The notes under the pieces are model-generated. The model made no database searches. It saw nothing but the letters and a program-made list of their open reading frames with translations, and was not told the DNA's origin. This document shows positions 1 through 8,849 of a stretch of DNA of 64,000 nt, piece by piece (position 1 is the stretch's first letter; every line of letters begins with the position of its first letter). A program made the position numbers and the translations under genes. This stretch comes from Dictyobacter formicarum. Lineage in GTDB: Bacteria > Chloroflexota > Ktedonobacteria > Ktedonobacterales > Ktedonobacteraceae. The DNA lies in contig NZ_BNJJ01000009.1 in the NCBI RefSeq assembly GCF_016587435.1, forward strand, positions 248,001 to 312,000. The letters run 5' to 3'.

Positions 1-2
1 AA

Positions 3-1424
3 CGCGATCGCGCTATTTTGAATGATGCTCGCCAGCGCGAGGCGCAACTGGCGGCCATTAATAGTGCGTTGCAATCGATTAGTTCAGTGTTGAATGTGAC
101 CGAGCTTCTAAACAACCTGGTTGAGTCCGTGGCCGCGATCACTAAAGTTGAGTTATGTGTCTTTTTTGAGCCGTCGGCCTCCTCCGAAGAACTGATAGCC
201 CATGCGCTCTATGCACCTTCTAGCGTGCAGATGGTGGATGATGGGAGCGGTATGCCGATCATTACACCCCCTAAAAAAGGTGAACCTGACAAGCTGATTA
301 GTCTTATTCAGCTACCTTTTAAGGGCACCTTTCTTGAGCACATGGCTGATGAGGGGTTTTTCTACCTGGATCCACCCAAACTGGAGGAACTGGCCCGTTC
401 AAGTAATGATGGCGGTAAGATCTTCTTGGGCGAAATGGGCATCGAACATATATTGATGGTCCCCATGTCGTATCAAACAGAATTCATTGGCTTTCTGGCG
501 GTCCCAACTCCCAGTGGCAATCGCTTCTTCCGGCCCAAAGATGTCGGGACGGTGTTGGCTATCTGTGCCCAGGCCGCCAGTGCGATCCGTAATGCCCAGT
601 TGTTTGAGCAACGCGAGGAGGCCTATGCCCGATTGGAGCGCATGGACAAGTTGAAAGACGAGTTCCTGGTGACGGCTTCTCATGAGTTGCGTACGCCTCT
701 AACCGCCATTAGCGGCTATTCCAGTCAATTAAAGCGCCAGAGTGCGCGGGCCACCTCGCAAACCGTCCTGCGGTTCGCCACCAAAATATCGGTCGCGGCC
801 CAGCAATTGAGCGATCTGGTCGCCAGCATTACCGAAGCGGCCCAGATTGGTCCTGGTGATCGCAAGATGGACCTTCACATAGAGGCAGTGCAAGTCCTGG
901 CCGCGGCCGAAGTCGCCGTCAATATGCTGACGCACAACTCTGAGCATATGATTTCCCTGAACATTGATCCCCAGCTCTGGATTAATGGCGATGCACCACG
1001 GGTACGTCAGGTCTTAACCAATCTGCTGGAGAATGCCACTAAATACTCACCGCCTGGCACCATGATCCAGGTTACGGCCACCTCCTTATTGCTTTCGGAG
1101 GTTGAGCCCCTTCTCTCTGATGATCAGGCCGATCCAACATTATTATTGGACAACGAAGATATTTCTGTTATATTGGTACGTGTCAAAGACAAGGGTGAAG
1201 GCATTCTGGCCGCTGACCAACAGAAAATCTTTGAAAAATTCGTACGCGCCCCACGTTCATTGACCACGCCGGTCCGTGGTTCCGGGCTGGGATTATACAT
1301 CTGTCGCCGCTTTGTAGAGGCGATGAATGGCAAGCTCTGGCTAGAACAGAGCATCGCCAATGAAGGCTCGACCTTTAGTTTTTATTTGCCTCAGGTAAGT
1401 TCTCCCGTTGATACTGTTGAATAG
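3..1424 (+). CDS. GAF-domain sensor histidine kinase (5' end outside window)
   Basis: The reading frame is open to the left edge, so the true start lies outside; a TTG at 18 is only an internal candidate. About residues 20-195 (counted from 18) read as a GAF sensor domain. They are followed by a short helical linker and a HisKA dimerisation domain with the phospho-acceptor His in SHELRTPL (near residue 222). The HATPase_c domain shows an N box (NLLENATKYS), a G1-like motif (DKGEGI) and a G2 motif (GSGLGLYI). No membrane segment is visible in this part, so the kinase may be cytoplasmic or anchored upstream. The stop is 13 nt before a receiver-domain gene, so the two very likely form a cotranscribed two-component pair. 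The signal sensed cannot be told. Confidence 0.93.
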   Translation, partial: RDRAILNDARQREAQLAAINSALQSISSVLNVTELLNNLVESVAAITKVELCVFFEPSASSEELIAHALYAPSSVQMVDDGSGMPIITPPKKGEPDKLISLIQLPFKGTFLEHMADEGFFYLDPPKLEELARSSNDGGKIFLGEMGIEHILMVPMSYQTEFIGFLAVPTPSGNRFFRPKDVGTVLAICAQAASAIRNAQLFEQREEAYARLERMDKLKDEFLVTASHELRTPLTAISGYSSQLKRQSARATSQTVLRFATKISVAAQQLSDLVASITEAAQIGPGDRKMDLHIEAVQVLAAAEVAVNMLTHNSEHMISLNIDPQLWINGDAPRVRQVLTNLLENATKYSPPGTMIQVTATSLLLSEVEPLLSDDQADPTLLLDNEDISVILVRVKDKGEGILAADQQKIFEKFVRAPRSLTTPVRGSGLGLYICRRFVEAMNGKLWLEQSIANEGSTFSFYLPQVSSPVDTVE

Positions 1425-1437
1425 GTAGAATTGAAGC

Positions 1438-1845
1438 ATGCACGCAAAAGATATGTCCAATACTCCAACTCCACAAAAAATTCTTGTTGTCGACGACGAA
1501 GCCATCATTAGAGATATGATGACCGACATTCTGGACATGGAGGGGTATTCCATTGAGGTTGCCCACAATGGACGCGAAGCCCTTGATATACTGGCTACGG
1601 CCGACGCACAGATGAGCTATTTAATTTTCCTGGACCTCATGATGCCGGTATTGGATGGCTATGAATTTAGCCGCACACTCAGCCAGAACCCTGCTCGCCG
1701 CCAACAACACATCATCGTCCTTATGTCTGCCCTGGATCAACTCGCTAAAGCCACATCGCTCCAGGTCAACCAGACCATGCCCAAACCCTTTACCGTCGAC
1801 GACATCATGCACATCATCCAAACCTACATGCCATCCGATATTTGA
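1438..1845 (+). CDS. single-domain response regulator (CheY-like receiver)
   Basis: At 135 residues this is a lone receiver domain with no output domain. Visible family residues are the acidic pair after VV (DDE, residues 19-21), the phospho-acceptor Asp66 in FLDLMMP, a Ser in LMSALD and the conserved Lys in MPKPF. It lies 13 nt downstream of the histidine kinase gene on the same strand, so that kinase is the likely partner. With no DNA-binding domain it probably acts by protein contact or in a phosphorelay. The start could be ATG 1438 or ATG 1453; neither has a strong Shine-Dalgarno sequence. It is followed by a long palindrome that may end the transcript. Confidence 0.93.
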   Translation: MHAKDMSNTPTPQKILVVDDEAIIRDMMTDILDMEGYSIEVAHNGREALDILATADAQMSYLIFLDLMMPVLDGYEFSRTLSQNPARRQQHIIVLMSALDQLAKATSLQVNQTMPKPFTVDDIMHIIQTYMPSDI

Positions 1846-1868
1846 AATCGGGCGCAAGACCCGGGCCC

Positions 1869-1974
1869 TTTTCATGTGATCGTGCAAAAATCGCGCCCGG
1901 CGCGATTTTTGCACGATCACATGAAAACATGTTGAGCGCCGCAGGCGCGTATCTTCATGGGCCGAAGGCGCGAA
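1869..1974 (-). repeat. palindromic element, copy 1 (palindrome plus core, reverse orientation)
   Basis: 1869-1897 and 1899-1927 are perfect 29-nt inverted repeats around one central base (C1898). 1931-1974 is the conserved core in reverse orientation; its complement reads TTCGCGCCTTCGGCCC, a short spacer, then ACGCGCCTGCGGCGCTCAAC. The core contains two small self-complementary blocks of the CGCC-TTC-GGCG type. The same core lies next to a different palindrome near 5.9, 19.7, 46.1, 53.7 and 63.4 kb. It sits just after the response regulator stop and may terminate transcription. Confidence 0.85.
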
Positions 1975-2109
1975 CCCTCGACATATAAAAAATCGAGCAC
2001 AACGGCATAAAACACGGCCGCACCGTGTTTATTATCTTGTCAGCCAACCTCTGACACGCTATAGTAAGGCTAGGGAAATTCCAATTTCCCCCAAAACTAA
2101 AAGAATAAC

Positions 2110-2134
2110 TTTGATAAGCAACCACCTTATCAAA
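2110..2134 (+). promoter_or_regulatory. small hairpin in 5' leader of the 2156 gene
   Basis: TTTGATAAG (2110-2118) and CTTATCAAA (2126-2134) can pair around a 7-nt loop, just before a GAAGGGG ribosome binding site (2142-2148). Two further short inverted repeats (around TGTCAGCC...CTGACA and GGGAAATTCC...TTTCCC) lie upstream, so the leader may be structured. A regulatory role is only inferred. Confidence 0.35.
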
Positions 2135-2155
2135 AGGTTCTGAAGGGGCAACACA

Positions 2156-2554
2156 GTGGCTGACTTTATCCTTACTTTACACAACTATAACGTCTATTGC
2201 GTCTTCTTATCAGCATTGGTCGCAGGGGTCTGGGGACTCATCGTCTACTTTCAAAAGCGGGAGAACATCAAACCCTGGCGTATTTCATTGCTGGTTGCCT
2301 TTGCTTTCGGAGTGCTACAGGGCCTGCTTGGTCTCTCCATGGTCGCTATGGGCTTAAAACCCGGTGGTGGCACTGGACTCTATTATCTACATTATGTATA
2401 TGGCGGTATTGTTGCACTGGGCATTCCACTGGTCTGGCTGAGCTTCACGACCAATGGAAAGGATAAACGACGAGATGTGCTGATCTATAGCCTGGGCGCT
2501 CTGGTGATTGCTATTGTGGCGGTACGCGCCTGGATGACTGGCCCGGCCGCATAA
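2156..2554 (+). CDS. small four-helix membrane protein, unknown function
   Basis: The 132-residue protein starts at GTG 2156, which has a GAAGGGG Shine-Dalgarno 7 nt upstream. Hydrophobic stretches near residues 13-29, 43-65, 80-97 and 108-126 suggest four membrane helices with short loops. A glycine-rich turn (KPGGGTG) precedes helix three. The HY..GG..ALG pattern of helix three recalls small haem or quinone membrane proteins, but no firm family motif can be named. It lies between the two-component pair and the nuclease gene, and no functional link with either can be shown. Confidence 0.75.
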   Translation: MADFILTLHNYNVYCVFLSALVAGVWGLIVYFQKRENIKPWRISLLVAFAFGVLQGLLGLSMVAMGLKPGGGTGLYYLHYVYGGIVALGIPLVWLSFTTNGKDKRRDVLIYSLGALVIAIVAVRAWMTGPAA

Positions 2555-2623
2555 CTCGTGTAGCCAGGATGCAGTTTGACGGTTCTTGTTGATCGAGTAT
2601 TTTTTTAAGGAACTGGAACAAAA

Positions 2624-3952
2624 ATGCGAGCTTCTTTTATTCATGTGGCCGATACCCATCTCGGATATGAGCAATATGGCGTCCGTGAGCGTTTCAATGA
2701 TTTTAGTCGGGCTTTCTGGGACGTGATTGACGCGGCAATCGAACGCCATGTCGATTTCCTGGTCATTGCAGGTGATCTGTTCAATAAGCGTGCCATTGAT
2801 GCTTTGACGCTGATCCATGCCATTGAAGGTTTAAAGAGGCTGCATGATTTGCAGATTCCGGTGATCGCGATTGAGGGTAACCATGATCGTAGTTATTACC
2901 GGGATGGCGTGTCCTGGCTGCAGTTTTTATGTTATCAAGGCTACATCAAATTGCTGGCCCCGATGATGCAGAATGGGGCACCACAGCTAACGCCCTGGCA
3001 GCCTGATACTATGCTGGGCAGTTATATTGATTTGCTGGATGGCCAGTTGCGTGTCTATGGTCTGCCCTGGCAGGGGGCAGCCACTTCTCGTGTGCTGGAA
3101 GGAATGGCCCAGGCCTTGAAAGAGGCAGAGGCCGCAGAGAATGAGCAGGGGGTTGCCTATCGTCTGCTGATGATGCATACAGGCGTGGACGGCATCGTGC
3201 CGCGCGTGCAAGGTCTGCCAACCCTGGGCCAGTTCCAGGCCCTTTCCAACCAGATCGATTACCTGGCGCTGGGTCATGTCCATAAACCATACGAGTTCGA
3301 TGGCTGGATGTATAATCCTGGTTCCACTGAAACCTGTGGCGCGGAAGAGTCGCAATGGGAGGACCGTGGCTATTATTATGTCGAGATCGATACCGACGAA
3401 CCTGAACGCATCATTGATCCGGAGCGCAAAGAGCGTGTGCATCACGCTGTCCGTTTAGTGAGTCGTCGAAGACCTTTTGTGCGTTATGATTTACGGGTGG
3501 ATGGTCTGGCGGAACCAGAAGTATTATATCAGCGCCTTGAAGATTATTGCCGCCGTGAAGGTCCGGCTTATCGAGGCGTGGAGCCCGTAGTACAGATCCA
3601 TTTGAGCGGCACGCTGGCTTTTGATGCTGGCTCGCTGGATCAACAACGTATGGAAGAAGTGGTACGCCGTTATTTTGAGCCACTACATACCCGCATCGAT
3701 AATGCCACTAACGACCAGGATTATGTTCCTGATGATGGCGATATCGATGGACGTGATCGATCGATGTGGCACGAACTGGAACGACGCATCTTTGAAGAAC
3801 TGGTTGGCCTGGATAGCCGTTATTTACCCGCTAAAGAGCAATGGAGTTCCGTCCTGAGTGAATTGAAGTCTTCCGCCCTTCACAAAGAAGAGCCAGAACA
3901 GATCGCCGAGTTCTTACGGGAGAAGCGGGCATCTTTACTCCCGCCTGTGTAA
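2624..3952 (+). CDS. sbcD-like: SbcD/Mre11-like DNA repair exonuclease
   Basis: This 442-residue calcineurin-type metallophosphoesterase carries the full Mre11/SbcD motif set. The metal ligands visible are D10 and H12 (HVADTHLG), D51 (AGDLFN), N86 and H87 (EGNHDRSYY), H185 (MMHTG), and H218 and H220 (GHVHKPY). About 200 further residues after these motifs would form the capping and DNA-binding part. Family members remove hairpin and protein-blocked ends, usually with an SbcC/Rad50 ATPase, but no Rad50-like gene is present in this window. The start ATG 2624 follows an AAGGAA-like site. The link to hairpin DNA is notable because this region is rich in long palindromes. Confidence 0.9.
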   Translation: MRASFIHVADTHLGYEQYGVRERFNDFSRAFWDVIDAAIERHVDFLVIAGDLFNKRAIDALTLIHAIEGLKRLHDLQIPVIAIEGNHDRSYYRDGVSWLQFLCYQGYIKLLAPMMQNGAPQLTPWQPDTMLGSYIDLLDGQLRVYGLPWQGAATSRVLEGMAQALKEAEAAENEQGVAYRLLMMHTGVDGIVPRVQGLPTLGQFQALSNQIDYLALGHVHKPYEFDGWMYNPGSTETCGAEESQWEDRGYYYVEIDTDEPERIIDPERKERVHHAVRLVSRRRPFVRYDLRVDGLAEPEVLYQRLEDYCRREGPAYRGVEPVVQIHLSGTLAFDAGSLDQQRMEEVVRRYFEPLHTRIDNATNDQDYVPDDGDIDGRDRSMWHELERRIFEELVGLDSRYLPAKEQWSSVLSELKSSALHKEEPEQIAEFLREKRASLLPPV

Positions 3953-4194
3953 GTTGCTACTTGTAGTTGTGTTCGTTATGTTAGTAGACAGAATAAACCT
4001 GTACAAACTCGTGTTTTTCGTGATTAAATAATCTTATAGGCGTTTGTATTTCTGGTTCCTTGTTTCTTTGCTTATGCTTTTGGAGTCGTATAGAAAACTA
4101 ATAGATTGTGTCTCTGTAATCACCCATGGCTCTAAGGATGGATGTCTCTTATAGGCTATGAGGGCGGATTCTTTCGGCGGGGAGTATGATTGTT

Positions 4195-4704
4195 ATGTCT
4201 GATCTGATTTTACGGCTGGCTGCCATCGTGCTGATCGCTGTCTTTGTGCTGGTATTTGTACTTGCTGCTCGTCGTTTCGTGTTTGAATACCGGCGGCACA
4301 CGCACGTTTCTGCACCTGTTGATGCTTTAGCTCCTCTTCCCAGTATTGACGTATCTGCAAGTGAAGATGTGGTTGAGCGCACGAGTAGTACATCCGTAGC
4401 GGTGCGGGTACGTATTCTCGCTTTTGGCAGTGAAGAAGATCAGCAATGTCGTATTTTGCAGGCTCCGGTGTTGCGCCGTGTGGTTGAGGCCAAAGGCAAT
4501 GTGGTGTCGGTCATGAATGTGGATATATCCAGTTCGCCCGAACTGGCGCAACGCTATCATGTATTGACGGTGCCAACCACTGTATTGCTGGATGCAAATG
4601 GCAAGACGTACGCGGTTAATTATGGCTTTACCAATGCACAGAGCTTGATCAAACAAGTCGATGAAATTCTCACTATGGATAATGCACAGGAAGCACTTTC
4701 ATAG
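4195..4704 (+). CDS. membrane-anchored thioredoxin-fold protein lacking CxxC
   Basis: I prefer ATG 4195 because GGGGAG (4179-4184) lies 10 nt upstream; ATG 4186 is too close to it. Residues 4-28 form an N-terminal membrane anchor, followed by a polar linker and a thioredoxin-like domain (about 70-165). The redox site reads CRIL instead of CxxC, with only Cys85, while the cis-Pro loop (LTVPTTVLLD, Pro127) is kept. It therefore cannot form the usual active-site disulphide by itself. It could be a one-cysteine thiol protein, a chaperone-like domain or a binding domain. Its neighbours give no pathway. Confidence 0.72.
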   Translation: MSDLILRLAAIVLIAVFVLVFVLAARRFVFEYRRHTHVSAPVDALAPLPSIDVSASEDVVERTSSTSVAVRVRILAFGSEEDQQCRILQAPVLRRVVEAKGNVVSVMNVDISSSPELAQRYHVLTVPTTVLLDANGKTYAVNYGFTNAQSLIKQVDEILTMDNAQEALS

Positions 4705-5075
4705 CCTGTTGCGGCCTGGCCGCTAGCCATGCAGTGTTCATGCGAGTATTTTTTTGAATTGTTTGAATTATAAGGATTAGCGGCGCAAACGTGTGCCTTT
4801 TCTCACCGGCCCCTTCGGCGCAGGCGTTAGACTATTGTGTCTTTTCTCTCCTCACCTTGAAATAAAGCAATCAGCCAGCGATTGAATGAAAAATTGACTG
4901 CAAGCTTATGATAATGCCCATTGCCTCTTTGATCTAGTTGCATTTAAAAAAGCCGGTGCAGAATTTGGAGGGGGCGGTTATACTGGATGCAAGTATAGGC
5001 TCTTTCCTGTACTGCTCACTCGTATGGGTGGACTTCGTAGTGTCTTCTCTCAATGCTTTGAGAAGGAGAGGATAT
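4705..5075. other. intergenic stretch, no gene seen
   Basis: The stretch holds no convincing reading frame. Around 4815-4835 a GGCCCCTTCGGCGC run recalls part of the palindromic-element core but no adjoining palindrome is present. The open frame of the next gene extends back to 4938 but lacks a ribosome binding site there. Confidence 0.4.
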
Positions 5076-5783
5076 ATGCGACAGACAATGCGTGTAACAC
5101 CCTTTCAACATACCATTTGTCCTCCGGTATGCCGCTTACAAGATGCTGCATGGAATTATGCACATGGTGGTTGGCGCGTACTTCCCCTCTATGGCCTGGT
5201 TGCTGATGGCTCATGCGCCTGCGGCCAGTTACAATGCTCACAGCCAGGACAACATCCGCGCCTGGTGGATGGCGTTCAGCGAGCGACCACCGATTCTGTG
5301 ACACTTCAACGCTGGTGGACGCAAGACGAGCAGGCGAATATTGGTATTGCTACCGGAGATGGTTTAGTGGTGATCGATGTTGATCCTTTGCGAGGTGGAT
5401 TCCTGGAGCATTTCAGACAGCTCTATGCGATACCTGAAACGGCTATGACCCGGACAGAGCAAGGTAACTGGCAGCTTTACTTTACCTATAATCGAACCCT
5501 TACCCTCCGCACTACGAAGAATAAGCTTGGTCCAGGCATAGACACCTACGGCGAAGGCGGTTATGTAGTGGCTCCTCCCAGCCTGCTTACCCAGGGTCGC
5601 GTCAGCTGGATAAATACAGCTACTCCGGCACGACTCCCCGCGGTCATCTTACCTTTTTTACTTGGTTCCCACCTGTATAGCCCGGCCTGGTCCACGAGAG
5701 AGCAGCATCCCTCGCCTGCGGCCCGTGAACTGGCCCGCCTCCTTTTAAGTCGATCCGCTATCCCTGACTGTGAAGTAAATTAG
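5076..5783 (+). CDS. stand-alone bifunctional DNA primase/polymerase (prim-pol) domain protein
   Basis: The frame is open from 4938, but ATG 5076 has a GGAGAG site 5 nt upstream, giving 235 residues. It matches the archaeo-eukaryotic primase fold of the prim-pol family: AWNYAHGGWRVLPL at the N terminus, a catalytic DxD (D101, D103 in VIDVDP), a motif around GNWQLYF, and a third acidic motif with D156 followed by GGYVVAPPS. In most relatives the second motif carries a His (G-x-H-x-Y-F); here the position appears to be Gln133. No helicase or plasmid genes are adjacent, so this may be an orphan of a mobile element or a repair primase. Confidence 0.82.
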   Translation: MRQTMRVTPFQHTICPPVCRLQDAAWNYAHGGWRVLPLYGLVADGSCACGQLQCSQPGQHPRLVDGVQRATTDSVTLQRWWTQDEQANIGIATGDGLVVIDVDPLRGGFLEHFRQLYAIPETAMTRTEQGNWQLYFTYNRTLTLRTTKNKLGPGIDTYGEGGYVVAPPSLLTQGRVSWINTATPARLPAVILPFLLGSHLYSPAWSTREQHPSPAARELARLLLSRSAIPDCEVN

Positions 5784-5803
5784 CCTCCTCAAATTTCTTC
5801 CAT

Positions 5804-5980
5804 ATATTGGTGCGGCAGGTGCGCATGGAGCACCTGCCGCACCAATATGTTAAGAGTGTGTCTGAAAGCTATGCTTTTCGCGCCTGCGGCCCCTGACGCT
5901 ACGCGCCTGCGGCGCTCAACATGTTTTATGTGATTGTGAAAAACGTGCGCCAGGCGCACGTTTTTCACAATCACATAAAA
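5804..5980 (+). repeat. palindromic element, copy 2 (composite: two palindromes around the core)
   Basis: Left palindrome: 19-nt arms 5804-5822 and 5830-5848. Then a linker AAGAGTGTGTCTGAAAGC and the core (5877-5920) with two CGCC-TGC-GGCG-like stem-loops ending in GGCGCTCAAC. Right palindrome: perfect 28-nt arms 5924-5951 and 5953-5980 around one base. The same order of parts, including the linker, recurs at 53648-53830 with different palindrome sequences. Further short GC-rich inverted repeats follow to about 6020. It lies between convergent genes, consistent with a bidirectional terminator role. Confidence 0.88.
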
Positions 5981-6197
5981 TTGGCTCGGGTGCGCATGCA
6001 CCCGCCCGTACGGGGGCACTTAACTTCCTCATAAAAATGGGAATCAGACACTCTGCTAAAAACTAAAGGAGGAGGAGCGAAAGAGGTTTTTCGCTCCTCC
6101 TGCAAGGGAAGGTTGGTAGCCTTAATGCGGAAGATGTTGAGTGCTGTTGGGCTACATCTATATCTATCGGACCCCACAAAGAAAACTTGAATTTTGC

Positions 6198-6233
6198 TAC
6201 CAATAAAATGTACCTTGACCCATTTTATTGGTA
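6198..6233. repeat. 13-bp inverted repeat
   Basis: TACCAATAAAATG (6198-6210) pairs with CATTTTATTGGTA (6221-6233) across a 10-nt loop. It lies between convergent genes, next to the terminator at 6237-6288. Confidence 0.55.
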
Positions 6234-6236
6234 AAA

Positions 6237-6288
6237 AAATATATTGCTGCTGATGCCGCTGGACAGCGGCATCAGCAGCAATATATTT
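6237..6288 (-). terminator. strong hairpin overlapping the end of the DUF2795 gene
   Basis: Arms 6237-6261 and 6264-6288 are 25-nt perfect complements with only 2 bases between them. On the minus strand the arm ends in a T-rich run, as in an intrinsic terminator for the 6287-6499 gene. Confidence 0.7.
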
Positions 6289-6499
6289 AAATCTTCATGC
6301 CACCTAAATTGCCGAAGCCACTCAGGCTACTCTTCAAATCATCGGCTGAATTAAAGGTCTTGTCTGGAAGTTTTTCCATCATGCTGATGATCTGATCATT
6401 GACGCCGCGGCTGCGAGCTTGCTGGATCAGGCTGTCCTTGCTAATGGGATATGGCAGTGAATTCAAAATCTGGTCGATTTGTCCAGCATTGATATTCAT
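6287..6499 (-). CDS. DUF2795 family small protein
   Basis: The start at 6499 (MNINAGQIDQIL) is preceded by AAAGGT at good spacing on the minus strand; the frame is open further upstream but has no site. The 70-residue protein has the DUF2795 pattern: a short helix with LNSLPYPISKDSLI, then a second helical segment with conserved small residues and LPDKTFNSADDL. The family is small, acidic and of unknown function; some members occur beside stress genes. Here it is a single gene pointing away from the sigma factor gene, from which it is separated by about 235 bases. Confidence 0.8.
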   Translation of the reverse strand: MNINAGQIDQILNSLPYPISKDSLIQQARSRGVNDQIISMMEKLPDKTFNSADDLKSSLSGFGNLGGMKI

Positions 6500-6734
6500 G
6501 TGTGTTACCTTTCTGTGCAGTACACGAATTGCGTACACCGTTACGTGTATGATGTCATCCCTGGCAATAAAAATCCTATCACCATGAGTATACTGACAGC
6601 TATCAGGGACCAGTTTAAATATTAAAATTTGTGAGTTTTATCAAATGCATAAAACTATCAATAGTTACGTTTCTTGTAACATATCTTGAGATACCAGCGA
6701 TTGTTTGTTTGAGATCGTTAATAAGCTGAGGTAT

Positions 6735-7313
6735 ATGATGCATCAAACCCGGCATACAGCTTCCTTGAAACAATCGGACGAACCAGAAGAATCGCATCCA
6801 TCATCGGTAGCCCTGCTTTATCAGCGATATGCGGCTAATATCCTGATGTATATTCGTTCACGTGTGGCTACTAAAGAAGATGCAGAGGATATATTGCTGG
6901 AAGTATTTATGGCTGCGTTACAAAATAAAACGCCGCTCCATCTAGGTGAGAATGAGCAGCTGACATGGCTACGACATGTAGCGCGCAACAAGATTGTTGA
7001 TCGCTACCGGCAGCAGAGACGCCGCCCGACGATGGCGTCTCTGGAAGATGTTGCCGAGACGCTTTTTGCCTGCGATGAGGAGGCACCAGAAGCTCTTGCA
7101 TTGAGAAATGCAGATTATGATGAGCTACTCATCCACCTGGCTGATCTTTCTCAAATCCAGCAAGAGATTTTGCATCTCCGTTTTGCCAGGGAGCTGAGCA
7201 CGAAAGAAATTGCTCAGCAACTACAGAAAAGCGATGGAGCTATTCGTACGATGCTTTCGCGCACTCTAAATCATTTGCGAGATATATATGAGCAGTACCG
7301 GGGAGGAAAATAA
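6735..7313 (+). CDS. ECF-type RNA polymerase sigma factor
   Basis: ATG 6735 (or 6738) follows GAGG; an upstream TTG at 6705 has no site. The protein has sigma region 2 (YQRYAANILMYIRSRV, then DAEDILLEVFM and the WLRHVARNKIVDRYR helix) and region 4 with a helix-turn-helix (LSTKEIAQQL...GAIRTMLSRTLNHLR). It lacks regions 1 and 3, as usual for extracytoplasmic-function sigma factors. The stop is 3 nt before a membrane WD40 protein gene, so the two form an operon. That partner is the likely regulator or anti-sigma. Confidence 0.92.
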   Translation: MMHQTRHTASLKQSDEPEESHPSSVALLYQRYAANILMYIRSRVATKEDAEDILLEVFMAALQNKTPLHLGENEQLTWLRHVARNKIVDRYRQQRRRPTMASLEDVAETLFACDEEAPEALALRNADYDELLIHLADLSQIQQEILHLRFARELSTKEIAQQLQKSDGAIRTMLSRTLNHLRDIYEQYRGGK

Positions 7314-7316
7314 TCT

Positions 7317-8750
7317 ATGGAGCCGCATGACGAGTCGAGCCAGCCCTTCCGCCCGGAGTCTATAGATGAACAGATAGAGCAACTTGCCCGCGTGAGAGAT
7401 CAACACGACTCAGGTCGCAATAGAGCTGGAGCGCCTACGGTTGCTGCACTCAGGAATATCTATCAAGAGAATGAGGCTATTCTGGAACGCGTGCGGGCGC
7501 GTATTGGTCAACTGGAAGCAGAGCAGTCAGGAGCCTATATTCCTGACTCTGTTCAGATAGCGGACCACGCACGCAGGCGTAAGCGCCGTGGTTGGCTGAG
7601 CACGATCGCGCTGGTCGCCGCCATCTTGATCGTCCTGCTCAATGTGCTGGCCTTTAAAATGTTTATATCGGGTGGCCATGTCACCACAAAAACGACGCAG
7701 CATGATGCGCCACGCCTGGGTAAACAGCATTGTTCCTTTAACGCCGATCCGGATGCTTTTGGGCTCAGCTGGTCTGCGCAGGGAAAGATTGCTGTTATTA
7801 GCAATAGTGGGCGTATACAAATACTGGATGCCCGTACATGCTCGCCTGTTGCTAACTTTAAGTACCCAGCTTCAGCGAGCTACTGGCCCGCACAACTGGC
7901 AGCTGGCGTCGCCTGGTCGCCCGATGGTCAGCGCCTGCTGTTGGAACGGGTTGGAGTTGGAAGTATTCTGGATGGCAATACGGGTAAGCTGCTAGCCAGC
8001 TACTCTCCTGATCCAGCCAGGGTCAACAATCAGCACGATACTGCCGTGTATAGCTCGGCCTGGTCGCCCGATGGCAAGCAGGTGGTATCCGTTGTGGATA
8101 CTGTGACCTCGGATGGAGCCATGCCGACCCAGAGTGTAAGGATCTGGGATGCCAGGAGCGGGGCTTTCGTGCGCACGCTGATGACTGGCCTGCATAACGC
8201 CACAGAAGCTGATATCGCCTGGTCACCTGATGGCCATTATATCGCCTTTGGCGTGGTCGCTATCAACGCCCCCAAAAATATTGCCTATGTCTGGGATGCC
8301 AGCACCGGGCGCCTGGTCCAACATCTGGATCCCATGGGCTATGGAGGATCAGGTAGCGACCTCGCAGACCAGGAAAAAATCGCCTGGTCTCCCGATAGCA
8401 GGCAACTGGCTACTTATTGCTCTGATTTCTTACAGGTCTGGAATATTCCAACTGGCAAGAGTACTTTTGCCCTGTTAGGTGAACTTCAGCCGCCCAACTC
8501 AGTCCAACTGGCCTGGTCGCCCAATGGAAAACATATCGCCATGGCCAATTTCTTCCATGTAAGCTTACGCCTGCTGGATGTTGCTAGCCGCAAGGTTAGC
8601 TACACCTATCCAGCCCAATTAACTGACAATCATGGTGTCAGGGCTATTGCCTGGTCTCCTGATAGTTCTATGCTCGTCACGGCATCCGATGGTGTCGACC
8701 CAAAAACGCAACGCCTGAGCACCACTATCAGAATCCTGGGTGCGCAATAA
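7317..8750 (+). CDS. membrane WD40-like beta-propeller protein, putative anti-sigma partner
   Basis: The 477 residues comprise a charged N-terminal region (1-91) with a helix likely to form a coiled coil (about 45-72), one membrane helix (92-117), and a large outer domain with at least six repeats marked by AWSPDG-type motifs followed by strands ending in WD or WN. This is a WD40/PD40-like propeller. The gene lies 3 nt after the ECF sigma gene, so a sensor and anti-sigma role is likely: the propeller would sense outside and the short inner tail would bind sigma. No zinc anti-sigma motif is visible in the inner tail, so this role is inferred from context. Confidence 0.82.
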   Translation: MEPHDESSQPFRPESIDEQIEQLARVRDQHDSGRNRAGAPTVAALRNIYQENEAILERVRARIGQLEAEQSGAYIPDSVQIADHARRRKRRGWLSTIALVAAILIVLLNVLAFKMFISGGHVTTKTTQHDAPRLGKQHCSFNADPDAFGLSWSAQGKIAVISNSGRIQILDARTCSPVANFKYPASASYWPAQLAAGVAWSPDGQRLLLERVGVGSILDGNTGKLLASYSPDPARVNNQHDTAVYSSAWSPDGKQVVSVVDTVTSDGAMPTQSVRIWDARSGAFVRTLMTGLHNATEADIAWSPDGHYIAFGVVAINAPKNIAYVWDASTGRLVQHLDPMGYGGSGSDLADQEKIAWSPDSRQLATYCSDFLQVWNIPTGKSTFALLGELQPPNSVQLAWSPNGKHIAMANFFHVSLRLLDVASRKVSYTYPAQLTDNHGVRAIAWSPDSSMLVTASDGVDPKTQRLSTTIRILGAQ

Positions 8751-8849
8751 ACAGAGTAACCTTTTTATCCAAACCTCTGTTGCCAATTTGGCAATGGGCT
8801 TTACATTTTCGTAGGAACCATTTTTTGTTGAAATTTATAAGGAAAGTGT

